64,000 nt of DNA. Origin: Watersipora subatra. Lineage: Eukaryota; Bryozoa; Gymnolaemata; Cheilostomatida; Watersiporidae. Positions 36,201-43,541 of the stretch are shown in pieces; position 1 is the first letter of the stretch, and every line of letters starts with the position of its first letter. The notes beneath the pieces are model-generated. The model worked only from the letters and a program-made list of their open reading frames with translations, made no database searches and was not told where the DNA came from. The stretch spans positions 8,116,869 to 8,180,868 of the forward strand of contig NC_088711.1 in assembly GCF_963576615.1 (NCBI RefSeq), read 5' to 3'. Both the position numbers and the translations under genes were made by a program.

Positions 36201-39200
36201 AGCAAAAAATATGGAGTTTGTTGTCAATGTTTCAGAAATTGTAACAACAACTTGATACACTTTCGATGTAAAATTTTTTAAGCGTAAAACCAAATATACA
36301 ACTTTTTGCTTTTATACATTAAACCTGCTGTGAATTCGAGCCGGAGTGGAAAATCTAATAAAATTTACATTTCAGGTCACTGGCAACCACCAGCAGCATT
36401 TTTGATACCCAGTCATTAGCTGTGTACTTGTGTGTTTGTCCAGCGAATACATAAATGGTGTGTTAAATCTATAAGCTGGTTGACTATTACGCATTGGTTC
36501 GAAACAGCCCTGAGATTTGCATTTTTATCTAATGATTATAGGATTGTTGGTTTGTAGACACAATGGAAGATGTCTGTTGGAGACGTTCTTGAAGATCTGG
36601 AGCCCTTCAGATTAGTTGTAACTGTGCCAAAGGTAAAAAATTAACTCAACTCTTAAAATGTGGCATACTGGTGCATTGTAATACCTAATATGAATGTCCA
36701 AAGTCAGATGGATGGTTAGCCTGTTAAAAATGAAGTTCATATTATGATGCTCTTAGGCAGACACATAACATAATATAATTAATTGTGTAACAATTAAATT
36801 TCTTGTTATCTCATTGCATATTTTAAAACAAAGAAAATCAATAATGTTATGAGATAGGTACAAAAAAATACTAAAAAAACTATCGTATTTATGGTACACA
36901 ACCGCTAAGAGTTCTGCAGAGAAATATTTGCGAGCGGTGTTGAGGTAGCACCTGCTGTGCTTGTCACTGCTTTGATAAAATCACTAGCTACAATGAACTA
37001 TGTTTGCAGTTGAACATAAAGACAGAATTCAATATCTACAACTTCATACAAGAGTCTCCTACAGACAGATATTATGACGTGTCAGAGTGCTTTGATCAGC
37101 ATAAGGAGAGCCGGACATACGGGTTCGTTATGCGGGCCAATGTCGCCCAGTACCATCTGGATACCAATACAGAGATGCTCAAGTATTGGATTTCCTTCTC
37201 TTTACAAGTTGGCATATTAGTCCGACCACTTCAGTTGCATAACATTCAGGTACAAAAGCTGAGATTACGCTGGTAGTTTTATTATGATGTTATAGCTAGT
37301 GCTGTAATATGATTGTTATCTCTACAGGTTACTCTGTCTCTACAGCAGTGTTTACCAATCCGCTTTCATTCGTGACCTATCACATACCTCCTTCAATGAG
37401 AGAAAAAGGCTCAAAACTATGAAAAGCATACATATTCGGAATATATGAAAACAATGTTATTGGAAGGTCATTCTAAGAAGATTTTAACGTTTTCACACAG
37501 CAACATATAAAAACTACTCACTTTGTGTTCTTAAACTTTTTCATGGACTTTTTCTTTGATCTTTGCCTCTGTTCCGCTAGTATCTGATTAAAACATGTTC
37601 TTTGGGGGTAAGTGAAATGTGCAGATCATTTACGAGATTGATGGGCGGTAGGCTATTTATTTTTAATGTATAGAAGGGATAGAAATTTGGATTCACATTG
37701 GCAAATTAATTTACCAAATTAAGTGTATCTGTCATCAAAACAATTGTTGTGATGACTAGTACACTTTTTTTGTCTCCATGCTTAATTCTTGCACCCCAGC
37801 GAACAGCAGCCCCTACCCCCATTTAGAAAGCTCTTCTCTACGCAACACAATCAGTTTGCGAATCAACCTTTGAATAACTGCGAAATATTTTTAAAACGTC
37901 TGGAAGAATGCCAATTTATAATTGCGACCAACTTAGTTGGTTTCCTTAATCCAAATGAAGAAAACTACATTTTATTTATATTAGTAGGGAAATATAAAGG
38001 GAACAGAAAATGCATTTTATATACAGGTTTATCAATTATCACTTTCGTGGCGTCCAAATATATGGTCTCTTTTCACTAAATATTTTGCCTTGTCCAGAAA
38101 CAGTACGTGAATACTTTTATGCAAATACTCAAGGCCCCTATATTTCGCTAGTATTCAGTTTTGTGAGTACCATACAGAGTAAAATTTCGCTGCAACTTAA
38201 TTTCGCAGGTCTAATGAGTGCGAAAATATAGTGGTGTGAAAATAAATGCAGTGGAGCAAATATAATTAGATTCCTCAGGTCCAGTTCACTGGTAAGAAAA
38301 AAAATTCAATTCGGGACTAGCTTGAATTTGTGAACCGCAGGTAGAAATGTATGGGTGAAATCGATAATGAAAATTGATCACTTGCTGCCATTTGTTTCTT
38401 GGACTATCAATGAAAAAAGCTATTTAATTTCGCGTTTTCGCTCGTTCGTTATGATAGTATAGTTTCGCTCATGAAATTTTCGCGAGAGGATGACTCCGCG
38501 AAGATGCGAAAGTTAGTTGACGCGAATACATAAGTGTCCTAGGGTAGACGCTATCACTAATTTTACAAATAGACGAAGTCAAGACTGTAAATTTGTAAAG
38601 AAACTGAGAGTGATTACAAATATATCTCATATTTGTAACAGCGTAATTGCTACTAAAGATTTGAGAATTTAATCTCTACCTGAAATATAACGTACCAGCA
38701 TCTATATACTGCAGTTGTTTGTCGACAAATCTCATGTTGTCATCGTGTCCAGCACCGTCATCTATCCATTTGCATGCTAATCAACATGCTTACACTGGCG
38801 GTAATAGAAGCATGTATAGCGAGTGGCAAAAACACACAGATATTACGTCTCACTGATGTAGACCGTAGTTGTATGTAGCTCAATTGACCCAGAATCAATG
38901 TAAATCTGCTCCATTGCACCTTATTTTTTTAGAATGCTTGAGGTGATAAACGGCAGTCTTTATTTTAGTTAGAATTTGATGCGCAACAAGTCTACGTTGA
39001 GTTCACAATCCTCGGAGCTCCAAAGGTTCAAGGAGACGTAGAAAAACCAATGTTCTATTTCGATCTTGACACAGTGGAAAACGTCTTAATATCAGCTATC
39101 AAGAATCACACATTAATAATATACTACTCTGAAGGAAATAAGGTAAAGTGGCCTATTATATAATCATTTGAACAGAGATTGAGGTGTTGCTCCGCAGTGT

Positions 39201-40395
39201 ATGGCAGTTTTGAATATGAATACCCTCAAGTAAACTTGATGAAATAGAATGATCTACTGTAATGTTAAAACCAACAACTCATCTCTAAAATGCTCTCCTT
39301 TAGCCACTGGCTGCACCACAACCTGTGATGGATTTTAATGCCTAGTGTGGGGCCTTGAGTATGATCCAAACATGAGAATTTTCTCTGTGCTTTAGAGCTA
39401 TATGACATGACAGGGTTAATTTCAAGCGACATTCTATTATCACAACTCTGCTGAGATAGAACCGAGTCTAAATAACTTTTATACCGAGATCAGTGGTTTT
39501 CAACCTTGTTGGAGTTACTGCACCTTGTAACTGTCATACGTCCACATATTGAACTTTTTCTGTGCAAAATTATAGATCATATTGGTAAATTAAAATGTGG
39601 TAGCTTCGTTGAACCTTCAACACTATTTACCAAACCATCAGTGTTGATTGAATATGGGCTGAGAATCCCTGGCCTAAAAAAATGTCATCCAGGATCTTAA
39701 AATACGCAAAAGCTGCTTTAGGGTTTTTGTGCTTCCAAGACATCAGCATGCCTAGTAGTTATTATGGAGTACCAATTTGAACTTATCTAAGAATTGTAGC
39801 TGTGAACCATTGTTAAAAGCTTATTCTAATCAGTAGATACATCATAGATGATGAGTATCTGCAACAATGACGTAAGACTTTTTATAAATAGAGCCGAATG
39901 GTCATACAATACCTGCATTATCTGCAACTATAATTCACCTAGCTATTCCTTTACACATGAACAAATAGTAATCTACTGTATGCTTACAGGAACTGCAATT
40001 TCCCGTGAACAAGAAAAGCTTCTGCAAAATAGAGAAAACAGGAAATAAATCAGTCTACTACGTTATCAGTGATGGTAAGGAAGGAACAGACTGTATTGAT
40101 ATGTCAGTAGATTTGAAATTTATTCATGCAGCCGTTTATGATATGTAATGTATGATGTTTGTATGTATCAGCTGGAAAAAATCTTGCTTTTGTAGAAGGA
40201 AATAACCTTGCCCAGCTGAAAACAATAATAAATGAAGCTGATGTTAGCCCTGGAGGGGTAGCTGGGATTGTGATTAGCATGCTATTGGTCGGTGTTGGGA
40301 TAGTAGCTATTCCATTTGTTATTCTCACAAAGAAGAAAAAAGAGTTGGCATCATTCAACAGAAGTCAACTGACAATGAATGAAATGACGGAGTAG
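18155..40395 (+). CDS. LolA-like type I membrane protein, 14 coding exons, about 685 aa
   Basis: Fourteen exons join without a frame break: 18155-18266, 20877-21083, 21320-21409, 22772-22936, 27319-27497, 28028-28150, 28973-29078, 34182-34357, 36003-36104, 36558-36632, 37010-37249, 38969-39142, 39990-40074 and 40172-40395. The product has a signal peptide (residues 1-24, cleavage after AAA) and a first LolA-like module with YLG...IDVDVW-x2-C (W171, C174). A second module starts near P252 (PPLGAYC, EWYD at 293-296, VECEVWI at 393-399). A C-terminal region has YDVSECF (about 467-473). One membrane helix (about 641-663) precedes a KKKK stop-transfer and a 20-residue cytosolic tail. Several NxS/T sites fit an extracellular location. 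This pattern matches, from memory, the metazoan LolA-like/DUF7959 family. Its function is not established, and lipid binding is inferred from the bacterial LolA fold. The domain name is less certain than the gene model. Confidence 0.8.
18361..18990 (+). mobile_element. Dispersed repeat, copy A (intron 1)
   Basis: Begins AACTAGCTATGCTACCCGG CATTGCCCGG and ends at AAATATATACATATAGAT. The same start and end occur at 26047-27118. Internal blocks of about 100 bp are themselves repeated (CATATCATGAGAAAAG and CATATTATGAGGAAAA). No ORF. It is non-autonomous and the class is uncertain. Confidence 0.75.
19391..19585 (+). other. Isolated 64-codon ORF in intron 1, no support as gene
   Basis: Codon use looks reasonable, but there are no splice partners and no recognisable motif. 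It may be a relic. Confidence 0.15.
19880..20300 (+). repeat. Dispersed repeat copy (intron 1)
   Basis: Alignable to about 37345-37830, sharing AAAAAGGCTCAAAAC, TTATTRGAAGGTCATTCT and GGGTRAGTGAAATKYRCAGATCA. The second copy begins with a CAGTGTTTACCAATC start reminiscent of hAT-derived repeats. Confidence 0.7.
20877..21083 (+). CDS. Exon 2, LolA-like protein
   Basis: Acceptor TTTTGTTGTAG. The two leading bases complete TAT, and the exon reads YGKKFPNIPNEFEGSYAW onward to a CAG|GTTAGG donor. An earlier CAG at 20854 would create an in-frame TAG, so this start is preferred. The FP-x-P-x-x-FE motif and REVFSEKLNLG resemble the start of LolA-like modules. Confidence 0.8.
21185..21316 (+). repeat. 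66-bp tandem duplication ending at the exon 3 acceptor
   Basis: Two copies (21185-21250 and 21251-21316) each contain the AATATAATATTTAG acceptor. Use of the first copy's acceptor would reach an in-frame TAA after four codons, so only the second is productive. Confidence 0.85.
21320..21409 (+). CDS. Exon 3, LolA-like protein
   Basis: Acceptor ATATTTAG lies in the second copy of a 66-bp tandem duplication. Reads DYDGRYGGDCVSGDLTADDF then IFPFTKVSGQ. Donor AAG|GTAAGC. Phase 1 at both ends. Confidence 0.8.
22772..22936 (+). CDS. Exon 4, LolA-like protein
   Basis: Acceptor TATTTTTGTAG. Carries MLYLGADTIDDIDVDVWNAC, the Y-L-G ... I-x-V-D-x-W-x-x-C signature of the family. Donor C|GTATGT. Phase 1 at both ends. 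Confidence 0.85.
23540..24945. repeat. 30-bp minisatellite, about 47 copies (intron 4)
   Basis: The unit is CTCACTAACTATACCTGCTA + TGAGTCATGT. It is nearly invariant for the first 33 copies and increasingly diverged towards 24945. Because 30 is a multiple of three, two frames stay open for 356 and 471 codons (units SCLTNYTCYE and MSHVSLTIPA). The third frame has a stop in every unit. Confidence 0.97.
25075..25880. mobile_element. Foldback element with 300-bp arms (intron 4)
   Basis: The left arm (about 25075-25385) is the imperfect reverse complement of the right arm (about 25585-25880). AAACCATAACTGYCACGAAC opens one and closes the other, and CCGATTTAGAATAATAGAGA lies at the inner edges. 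The loop is about 200 bp. No ORF and no clear target duplication. Confidence 0.8.
26047..27118 (+). mobile_element. Dispersed repeat, copy B, interrupted by a nested element (intron 4)
   Basis: Starts AACTAGCTGTGCTACCCGGC ATTGCCCGGG and ends in a TA microsatellite (about 27097-27113) plus TAGAT, as in copy A. The middle is replaced by the GC-richer insert at 26328-26996. Confidence 0.7.
26328..26996. mobile_element. Nested GC-rich inverted-repeat element
   Basis: Ends TATGTTTCCATGATGCGCAG and its near complement CTGCGCACCATGGAAACATA. The interior has more CATGGAAACG and TGCGCAGT motifs and is far richer in CpG than its surroundings. A short frame (about 26590-26680) begins MVCIHEDDEVITFLDF. 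PIF/Harbinger-like origin is possible but unproven. Confidence 0.6.
27319..27497 (+). CDS. Exon 5, LolA-like protein
   Basis: Acceptor ATCTGTGTAG. Reads through AIRRIHLIQNNGKG and HEYYYFAGQLPPMTPDNL. Donor GAG|GTAAGA. Ends in phase 0. Confidence 0.8.
28028..28150 (+). CDS. Exon 6, LolA-like protein
   Basis: Acceptor TTAATGTTACAG. Reads PPLGAYCPNRKIKKPLPQVG and YFSFYSEVFDPIAN. Donor GAT|GTAAGT at 28151. The exon end and donor are duplicated downstream (donors at 28193 and 28231). The first keeps the model and the second would add 14 residues in frame. Confidence 0.85.
28135..28236 (+). repeat. Triplicated exon 6 end with splice donor
   Basis: The segment CATTACCTACACCGAT|GTAAGTCTATCAAGGTGCAC recurs 42 bp later complete, then 38 bp later lacking CCGATG. 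It gives three GTAAGT donors (28151, 28193 and 28231). Confidence 0.9.
28973..29078 (+). CDS. Exon 7, LolA-like protein
   Basis: Acceptor GGTTATTTTAG. Reads EWYDFTSNMSRMDHNVLDD then RSNLSRPIKIIHDYTT. Donor CAG|GTGCAG is weak but is the only one consistent with the next exon. Ends in phase 1. Confidence 0.8.
29361..29860. repeat. 25-bp minisatellite, 20 copies (intron 7)
   Basis: Exactly 20 copies of CACATACACCTAATCAACGACCAAT with rare substitutions (CAGATACACC, CCTAGTCAAC). Confidence 0.97.
30032..30440. repeat. 7-bp GTAC-NNN array (intron 7)
   Basis: The palindromic tetramer GTAC recurs about every 7 bp for about 400 bp. The three-base spacer is drawn from a small set: AGA, AGT, ACT, TCT and, less often, ATT or GGG. 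Spacers form reverse-complement pairs (AGA/TCT, AGT/ACT), so both strands look alike. Seven is not a multiple of three and stops are rare, so many overlapping ORFs of 60-140 codons appear on both strands. They are not genes. Confidence 0.95.
30927..32808. mobile_element. Possible transposon bounded by CAGGGCTGT ends (intron 7)
   Basis: CAGGGCTGTCAAC at 30927 and its complement ACAGCCCTG ending at 32808 could be terminal inverted repeats. Flanking octamers (TTTGTCGT and TCCTCATT) do not match, so this is weak. GC-rich patches lie inside at 30950-31090 (CCCTCCCAGAATT, GTGGCTCGCGGGCCACATGT) and 32700-32775. Confidence 0.35.
31561..32260. mobile_element. Foldback (inverted repeat) with 285-bp arms
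   Basis: Left arm 31561-31846 and right arm about 31961-32260 are inverted copies. For example, CCTGATGCATCAGCTGCACT in the left is matched by AGTGCAGCTGATGCATCAGG in the right. The loop is about 115 bp. The right arm has a run of nine or more G at about 32201-32211 absent from the left. Confidence 0.85.
34182..34357 (+). CDS. Exon 8, LolA-like protein
   Basis: Acceptor ATCTCGTTGTAG joins exon 7 as HDYTTG-LSYQIQMYSGTC, the expected family pattern. Donor ACA|GTGAGT. An alternative acceptor at 34133 would add 16 residues in frame but has a poor pyrimidine tract. Confidence 0.8.
35465..35803 (+). repeat. Upstream copy of a 335-bp intronic duplication
   Basis: Alignable throughout to 36690-37021, from ATGTCCAAAGTCA to TGTTTGCAGTTGAACA. 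It carries a copy of the exon 11 acceptor and first 12 exon bases, which here lead to a stop after 12 codons. Confidence 0.85.
36003..36104 (+). CDS. Exon 9, LolA-like protein
   Basis: Acceptor TATATGTTACAG. Reads FVERGVECEVWISKRPYPTE and IGYWEWYFTD. Donor GAT|GTAAGC. Phase 0 at both ends. Confidence 0.85.
36558..36632 (+). CDS. Exon 10, LolA-like protein
   Basis: Acceptor TGGTTTGTAG. Reads TQWKMSVGDVLEDLEPFRLV then VTVPK. Donor AAG|GTAAAA. Phase 0. Confidence 0.8.
36690..37021 (+). repeat. Downstream copy of the 335-bp duplication, ending in exon 11
   Basis: Pairs with 35465-35803. This copy supplies the acceptor used for exon 11. Confidence 0.85.
37010..37249 (+). CDS. Exon 11, LolA-like protein
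   Basis: Acceptor ATGTTTGCAG. Carries DRYYDVSECFDQHKE and a long beta-rich stretch. Donor CAG|GTACAA. Phase 0. The acceptor and first 12 bases are also present upstream as a duplicated decoy near 35785-35803. Confidence 0.85.
37345..37830 (+). repeat. Second copy of the intron 1 dispersed repeat
   Basis: Matches about 19880-20300 in the same orientation. It lies in intron 11. Confidence 0.65.
38969..39142 (+). CDS. Exon 12, LolA-like protein
   Basis: Acceptor CTTTATTTTAG. Reads LEFDAQQVYVEFTILGAPKV onward to IIYYSEGNK. Donor AAG|GTAAAG. Phase 0. Confidence 0.85.
39490..39690 (+). repeat. hAT-like repeat fragment (intron 12)
   Basis: CAGTGGTTTTCAACCTTGTT followed by CACCTTGTAACTGTCATACG resembles the ends of hAT-type non-autonomous elements common in animals (from memory). 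No partner end was seen. Confidence 0.35.
39990..40074 (+). CDS. Exon 13, LolA-like protein
   Basis: Acceptor GTATGCTTACAG. Reads ELQFPVNKKSFCKIEKTGNK then SVYYVISD. Donor ATG|GTAAGG. Ends in phase 1. Confidence 0.8.
40172..40395 (+). CDS. Exon 14, LolA-like protein (membrane helix and stop)
   Basis: Acceptor TTGTATGTATCAG. Contains the hydrophobic stretch VAGIVISMLLVGVGIVAIPF followed by VILTKKKKE, then a short tail ending MNEMTE and TAG at 40393-40395. Confidence 0.9.
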
Positions 40396-40593
40396 GAGGA
40401 AGGAATGAAAAGCAGGGATGACATTTGCCTTCCATACTATGATAAGAACTCATCAAATGCATTCATCATAATGATATTCCTTGCATCATGATGTAAAGTA
40501 TATGTGTAGATGTAACGATTACGGACATAATAGCCAACTGATACATTTTTTAAAAATTGAAGTTTTACTTTCTGATTACAACATTAAAAAGTC

Positions 40594-40599
40594 AATAAA
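40594..40599 (+). terminator. Poly(A) signal AATAAA of the LolA-like gene
   Basis: AATAAA about 200 nt after the stop codon. It is the first canonical hexamer on the plus strand after 40395. Confidence 0.6.
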
Positions 40600-41426
40600 A
40601 ACACCAATTGACCACTGTATTTGTATAAAAAAATTATAAAAAAATACAAAATGCTAAAATGGAAGAGTTGACTTTTATAAAGCTGAGAATGACTGAGTTA
40701 AAATGAACTATGAAAATATCCACTACAGTACAGCATAATAGTGAGCAGGAAATTGAGATCAATAAAATAAGATGAAGTTGGTCAGTCCTAGACACAGCTC
40801 AGGCATATACAGGTGTCCATGTCTCCCGAGTTAGGCCTACAGATGCATTTAAAATAGGCATAAATGTACAGATAGAAAACTTGTCAAATATATGCGCTGA
40901 TGCAACAATTATGCAATAGAATTTGTGTATCTAAACGATAGTTGGATTATATACCAGAAGTGCATACCACGGAGTTTTACAACATTATTAAAGTATGAAG
41001 CAGTGGAAGCAATGATATAGAAAATGAGCAGATGCAATCATCACTATAATATAAAATATATGTGTATATACCAGCTTATATGAAAGGATATGTGGTATTT
41101 ATTTTAATTTCACAGACCTTGGTGAAAATTACTGTTGATTCTCACATATAACCCAACCCTAGAAGAACAGCCAAAACGACGGCGAATTTGATAAAAAATT
41201 CGCATGTAAGTCGATTCGACAAATTTTCACACACCTATCCATCGCAGCAAAAGGTTGCTGAAGCGAATTAACTCAGTGTGTACCACGAGCCGCGTAGTGT
41301 GGCTCGGCACGCTACGACGTATGGCTAGGAGCGACTTTGAAGGCTTCACACAAAACTTTTCTGATTAGTGACTCCTTGATTAATTAACCTATTGCCTCTG
41401 AAAAGAAGCCTGTCTGTTTTGAGCCA
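40600..41426. other. Intergenic stretch
   Basis: AT-rich to about 41150, then a less AT-rich, CpG-containing segment (41160-41430) that could be a promoter region for the ORF at 41427. No other feature. Confidence 0.4.
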
Positions 41427-41723
41427 ATGGACAATATGTTTACTGCCCACAATGAGCTTAGTTTCGCTTTGCAAAAACTCTCGCAATTTCTTCGTCACGA
41501 TGACAAGCCGTGTCCGACTAGACGTCTTCGACCAGCCATACCAGACGCATTACAGCTACAAAAATTTCACCATTCGAGGATCAATAGGCCGATGTTCGTC
41601 TATTTAGCAAATATACTAGTGATTGAAATAATTTATTTTTTGCAGAATGTCATAAGCTATAGTATAAGTAATAACTCATCTAAGAATATGCTCAACTTGT
41701 TACACAGGCTAAAAAGTAAATAA
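41427..41723 (+). CDS. Hypothetical 98-aa ORF or first exon
   Basis: Starts MDNMFTAHNELSFALQKLSQ and continues with FLRHDDKPCPTRRLRPA. The first 65 codons are in a GC-richer segment with balanced codons and the rest turns AT-rich, as if an exon ran into an intron. A possible donor GTATAAGT lies near 41661. No family was recognised and no downstream exon was found. Confidence 0.25.
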   Translation: MDNMFTAHNELSFALQKLSQFLRHDDKPCPTRRLRPAIPDALQLQKFHHSRINRPMFVYLANILVIEIIYFLQNVISYSISNNSSKNMLNLLHRLKSK

Positions 41724-42392
41724 CGGACTGCCAACCGCATACTTCGCACCGTGCGAGTTGTAGTTGTCGGAATTAGGTTACCATTTTATATCGTTTGAGT
41801 GTGATCAGAACTACGCACGTATAAGCTAATCCCTTAGTTTGGGAACATTCGATTTGCATTCTAAATTTGGCTTATATGCGAGAATCTATATACTTTCTTT
41901 TGACAATACTGAGAGTTGACTAAAAACATTTCTGAAATTTAACTAAATTTCAGATTCCTCATGGGTACCCTAAATAGGCATTTTTTATAAAACTATGGGC
42001 AACAATAAACATGGGAGTCATCTTCTATATGCCACTTTAAAAGATACGTAACCAATATAGCAATTACTCTATCGATGACCCGTGAATGAATCTAATTAAA
42101 CATTTTAGCAGACACCGAAAGTGTTATAAGCAAGTGTTGAGATATCATAGCAAACATTGAAATAGTTATTATAAAGGTCACTTGTCACAGATTTTCTACA
42201 GCTTTTGGGCTACCAAAAGGAGGTACAAGTTTGGTATTCAGACTCCAATGGTGTACCCCTGACAATTGTCATGGTAATTTTGTTTCCAATCGAGTACACG
42301 AAGGTTCTCCATAACAGAGTTGATGAGGTTTGACACAAGATATGCATGTTGATGCAGCGCCAATAGCCATGACCTGAGATCTTCATAAATAT

Positions 42393-43285
42393 TTTAAAGG
42401 TTGACTTGCAACAAAATTCACATTACCGTTATTTGGTATCAAAAGATTCACTATGTCTTACTCTGTTGTGTTGTAGGTGCGAAATATGTGGAAATGTGAT
42501 TACAAGCTCTTAAAAGCTCAAAAACAAACAGTTAATTGCCGCCATCACAAAACTGCCGTAGATTAGAATCTCTTTCCAAAACAGTTCAAATGGGACATAG
42601 TTGCACAAGATGGCTTCTGTTTACACTTCCATGCAACCTCATTCATCGAAATATTTTCACAAATATACTTCATGCATTCAATAAAACCATGTCTATTGTT
42701 CTTACGCGTCTATTTTATCGTCATTGTAATGCTGTCACTTTCAGCACTGATATCTTATAACTTACCATAAAAATTCATTTAATTTTTTAACCTTAGCTCG
42801 AAGGAGTACATATTATTGTCTGATAAACATGACGAGCCTGTTGGTCACCTGTGATCATCGAAAAGTGCTGCAGAATTTATTTGGAAAGTATTTAGTCACA
42901 TGATCAGATTACGACTTGACGATTAGATCAAGCCGAAACAAAACTGTAAAGTAGTGAGCATCTATATTTGATACGGGGTCTTCGGTAAAACCCGAAGTGT
43001 CTGTCATAAACTTAGTGCTACGATAAGTTTTATATTGAGCTTTTTATTTTCCTTTCAATTCACGTGAGAACATCACGTGAGAAGACAATAACCAAATGTA
43101 ATGATAACGTCAGAAAAATAAACTGATTCCAATCTACGGCGGCTTTTCGTTTTTGAGCTTTTAAGAGCTTGTAATCACATTTCCACATATTTGGCACCTA
43201 CAACACAACAGAGTAAGACATGGTGAATCTTATGATGCCAAATAACTGTAATGTGAATTTTGTTGCAAGTCAACCTTCAAGTATG
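42393..43285. mobile_element. Foldback element with 150-bp arms, third arm copy elsewhere
   Basis: Left arm 42393-42545 (GGTTGACTTGCAACAAAATT... CTCTTAAAAGCTCAAAAAC) and right arm 43135-43285 are inverted copies. The same arm occurs alone at 11505-11645, so this is a dispersed family. The interior has no transposase frame but contains CACGTGAGAACATCACGTGAG and a CGGGGTCTTCGGTAAAACCCG hairpin. It lies just beyond the SIVA poly(A) signal. Confidence 0.85.
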
Positions 43286-43347
43286 TAGGCTATGATAACA
43301 GAACGCTTGTCGTATTCTGCATCTATTTGGTGAGCGCTAAAATCCTT

Positions 43348-43353
43348 TTTATT
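43348..43353 (-). terminator. Poly(A) signal AATAAA of the SIVA homologue
   Basis: TTTATT on the plus strand reads AATAAA on the minus strand, about 130 nt after the SIVA stop codon. Confidence 0.55.
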
Positions 43354-43483
43354 AAATTTACTCGTGGCTTACCCTTTCAACAATAGAGTAGTTATAACTG
43401 CGGTGTCAGTGGGATATTGTTGGAAGTGGCAGGTGAAAGATAAGGCAGGTGAAAGATAACTCAGAATTAGGTCTAATCATTGC

Positions 43484-43541
43484 TTAATGCATACCGTCAT
43501 TCTCATGCAGAACGCATTGTTCAATATAGCCATCTATGTGA
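43484..43541 (-). CDS. SIVA1: SIVA exon 4 (terminal, tentative)
   Basis: Acceptor CCTGTTGTTAAG. Reads SHIDGYIEQCVLHENDGMH then TAA. Phase fits exon 3, and D-x-Y followed by a C-x2-H pair parallels the vertebrate C-terminus. AAG is a less favoured acceptor. Confidence 0.55.
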
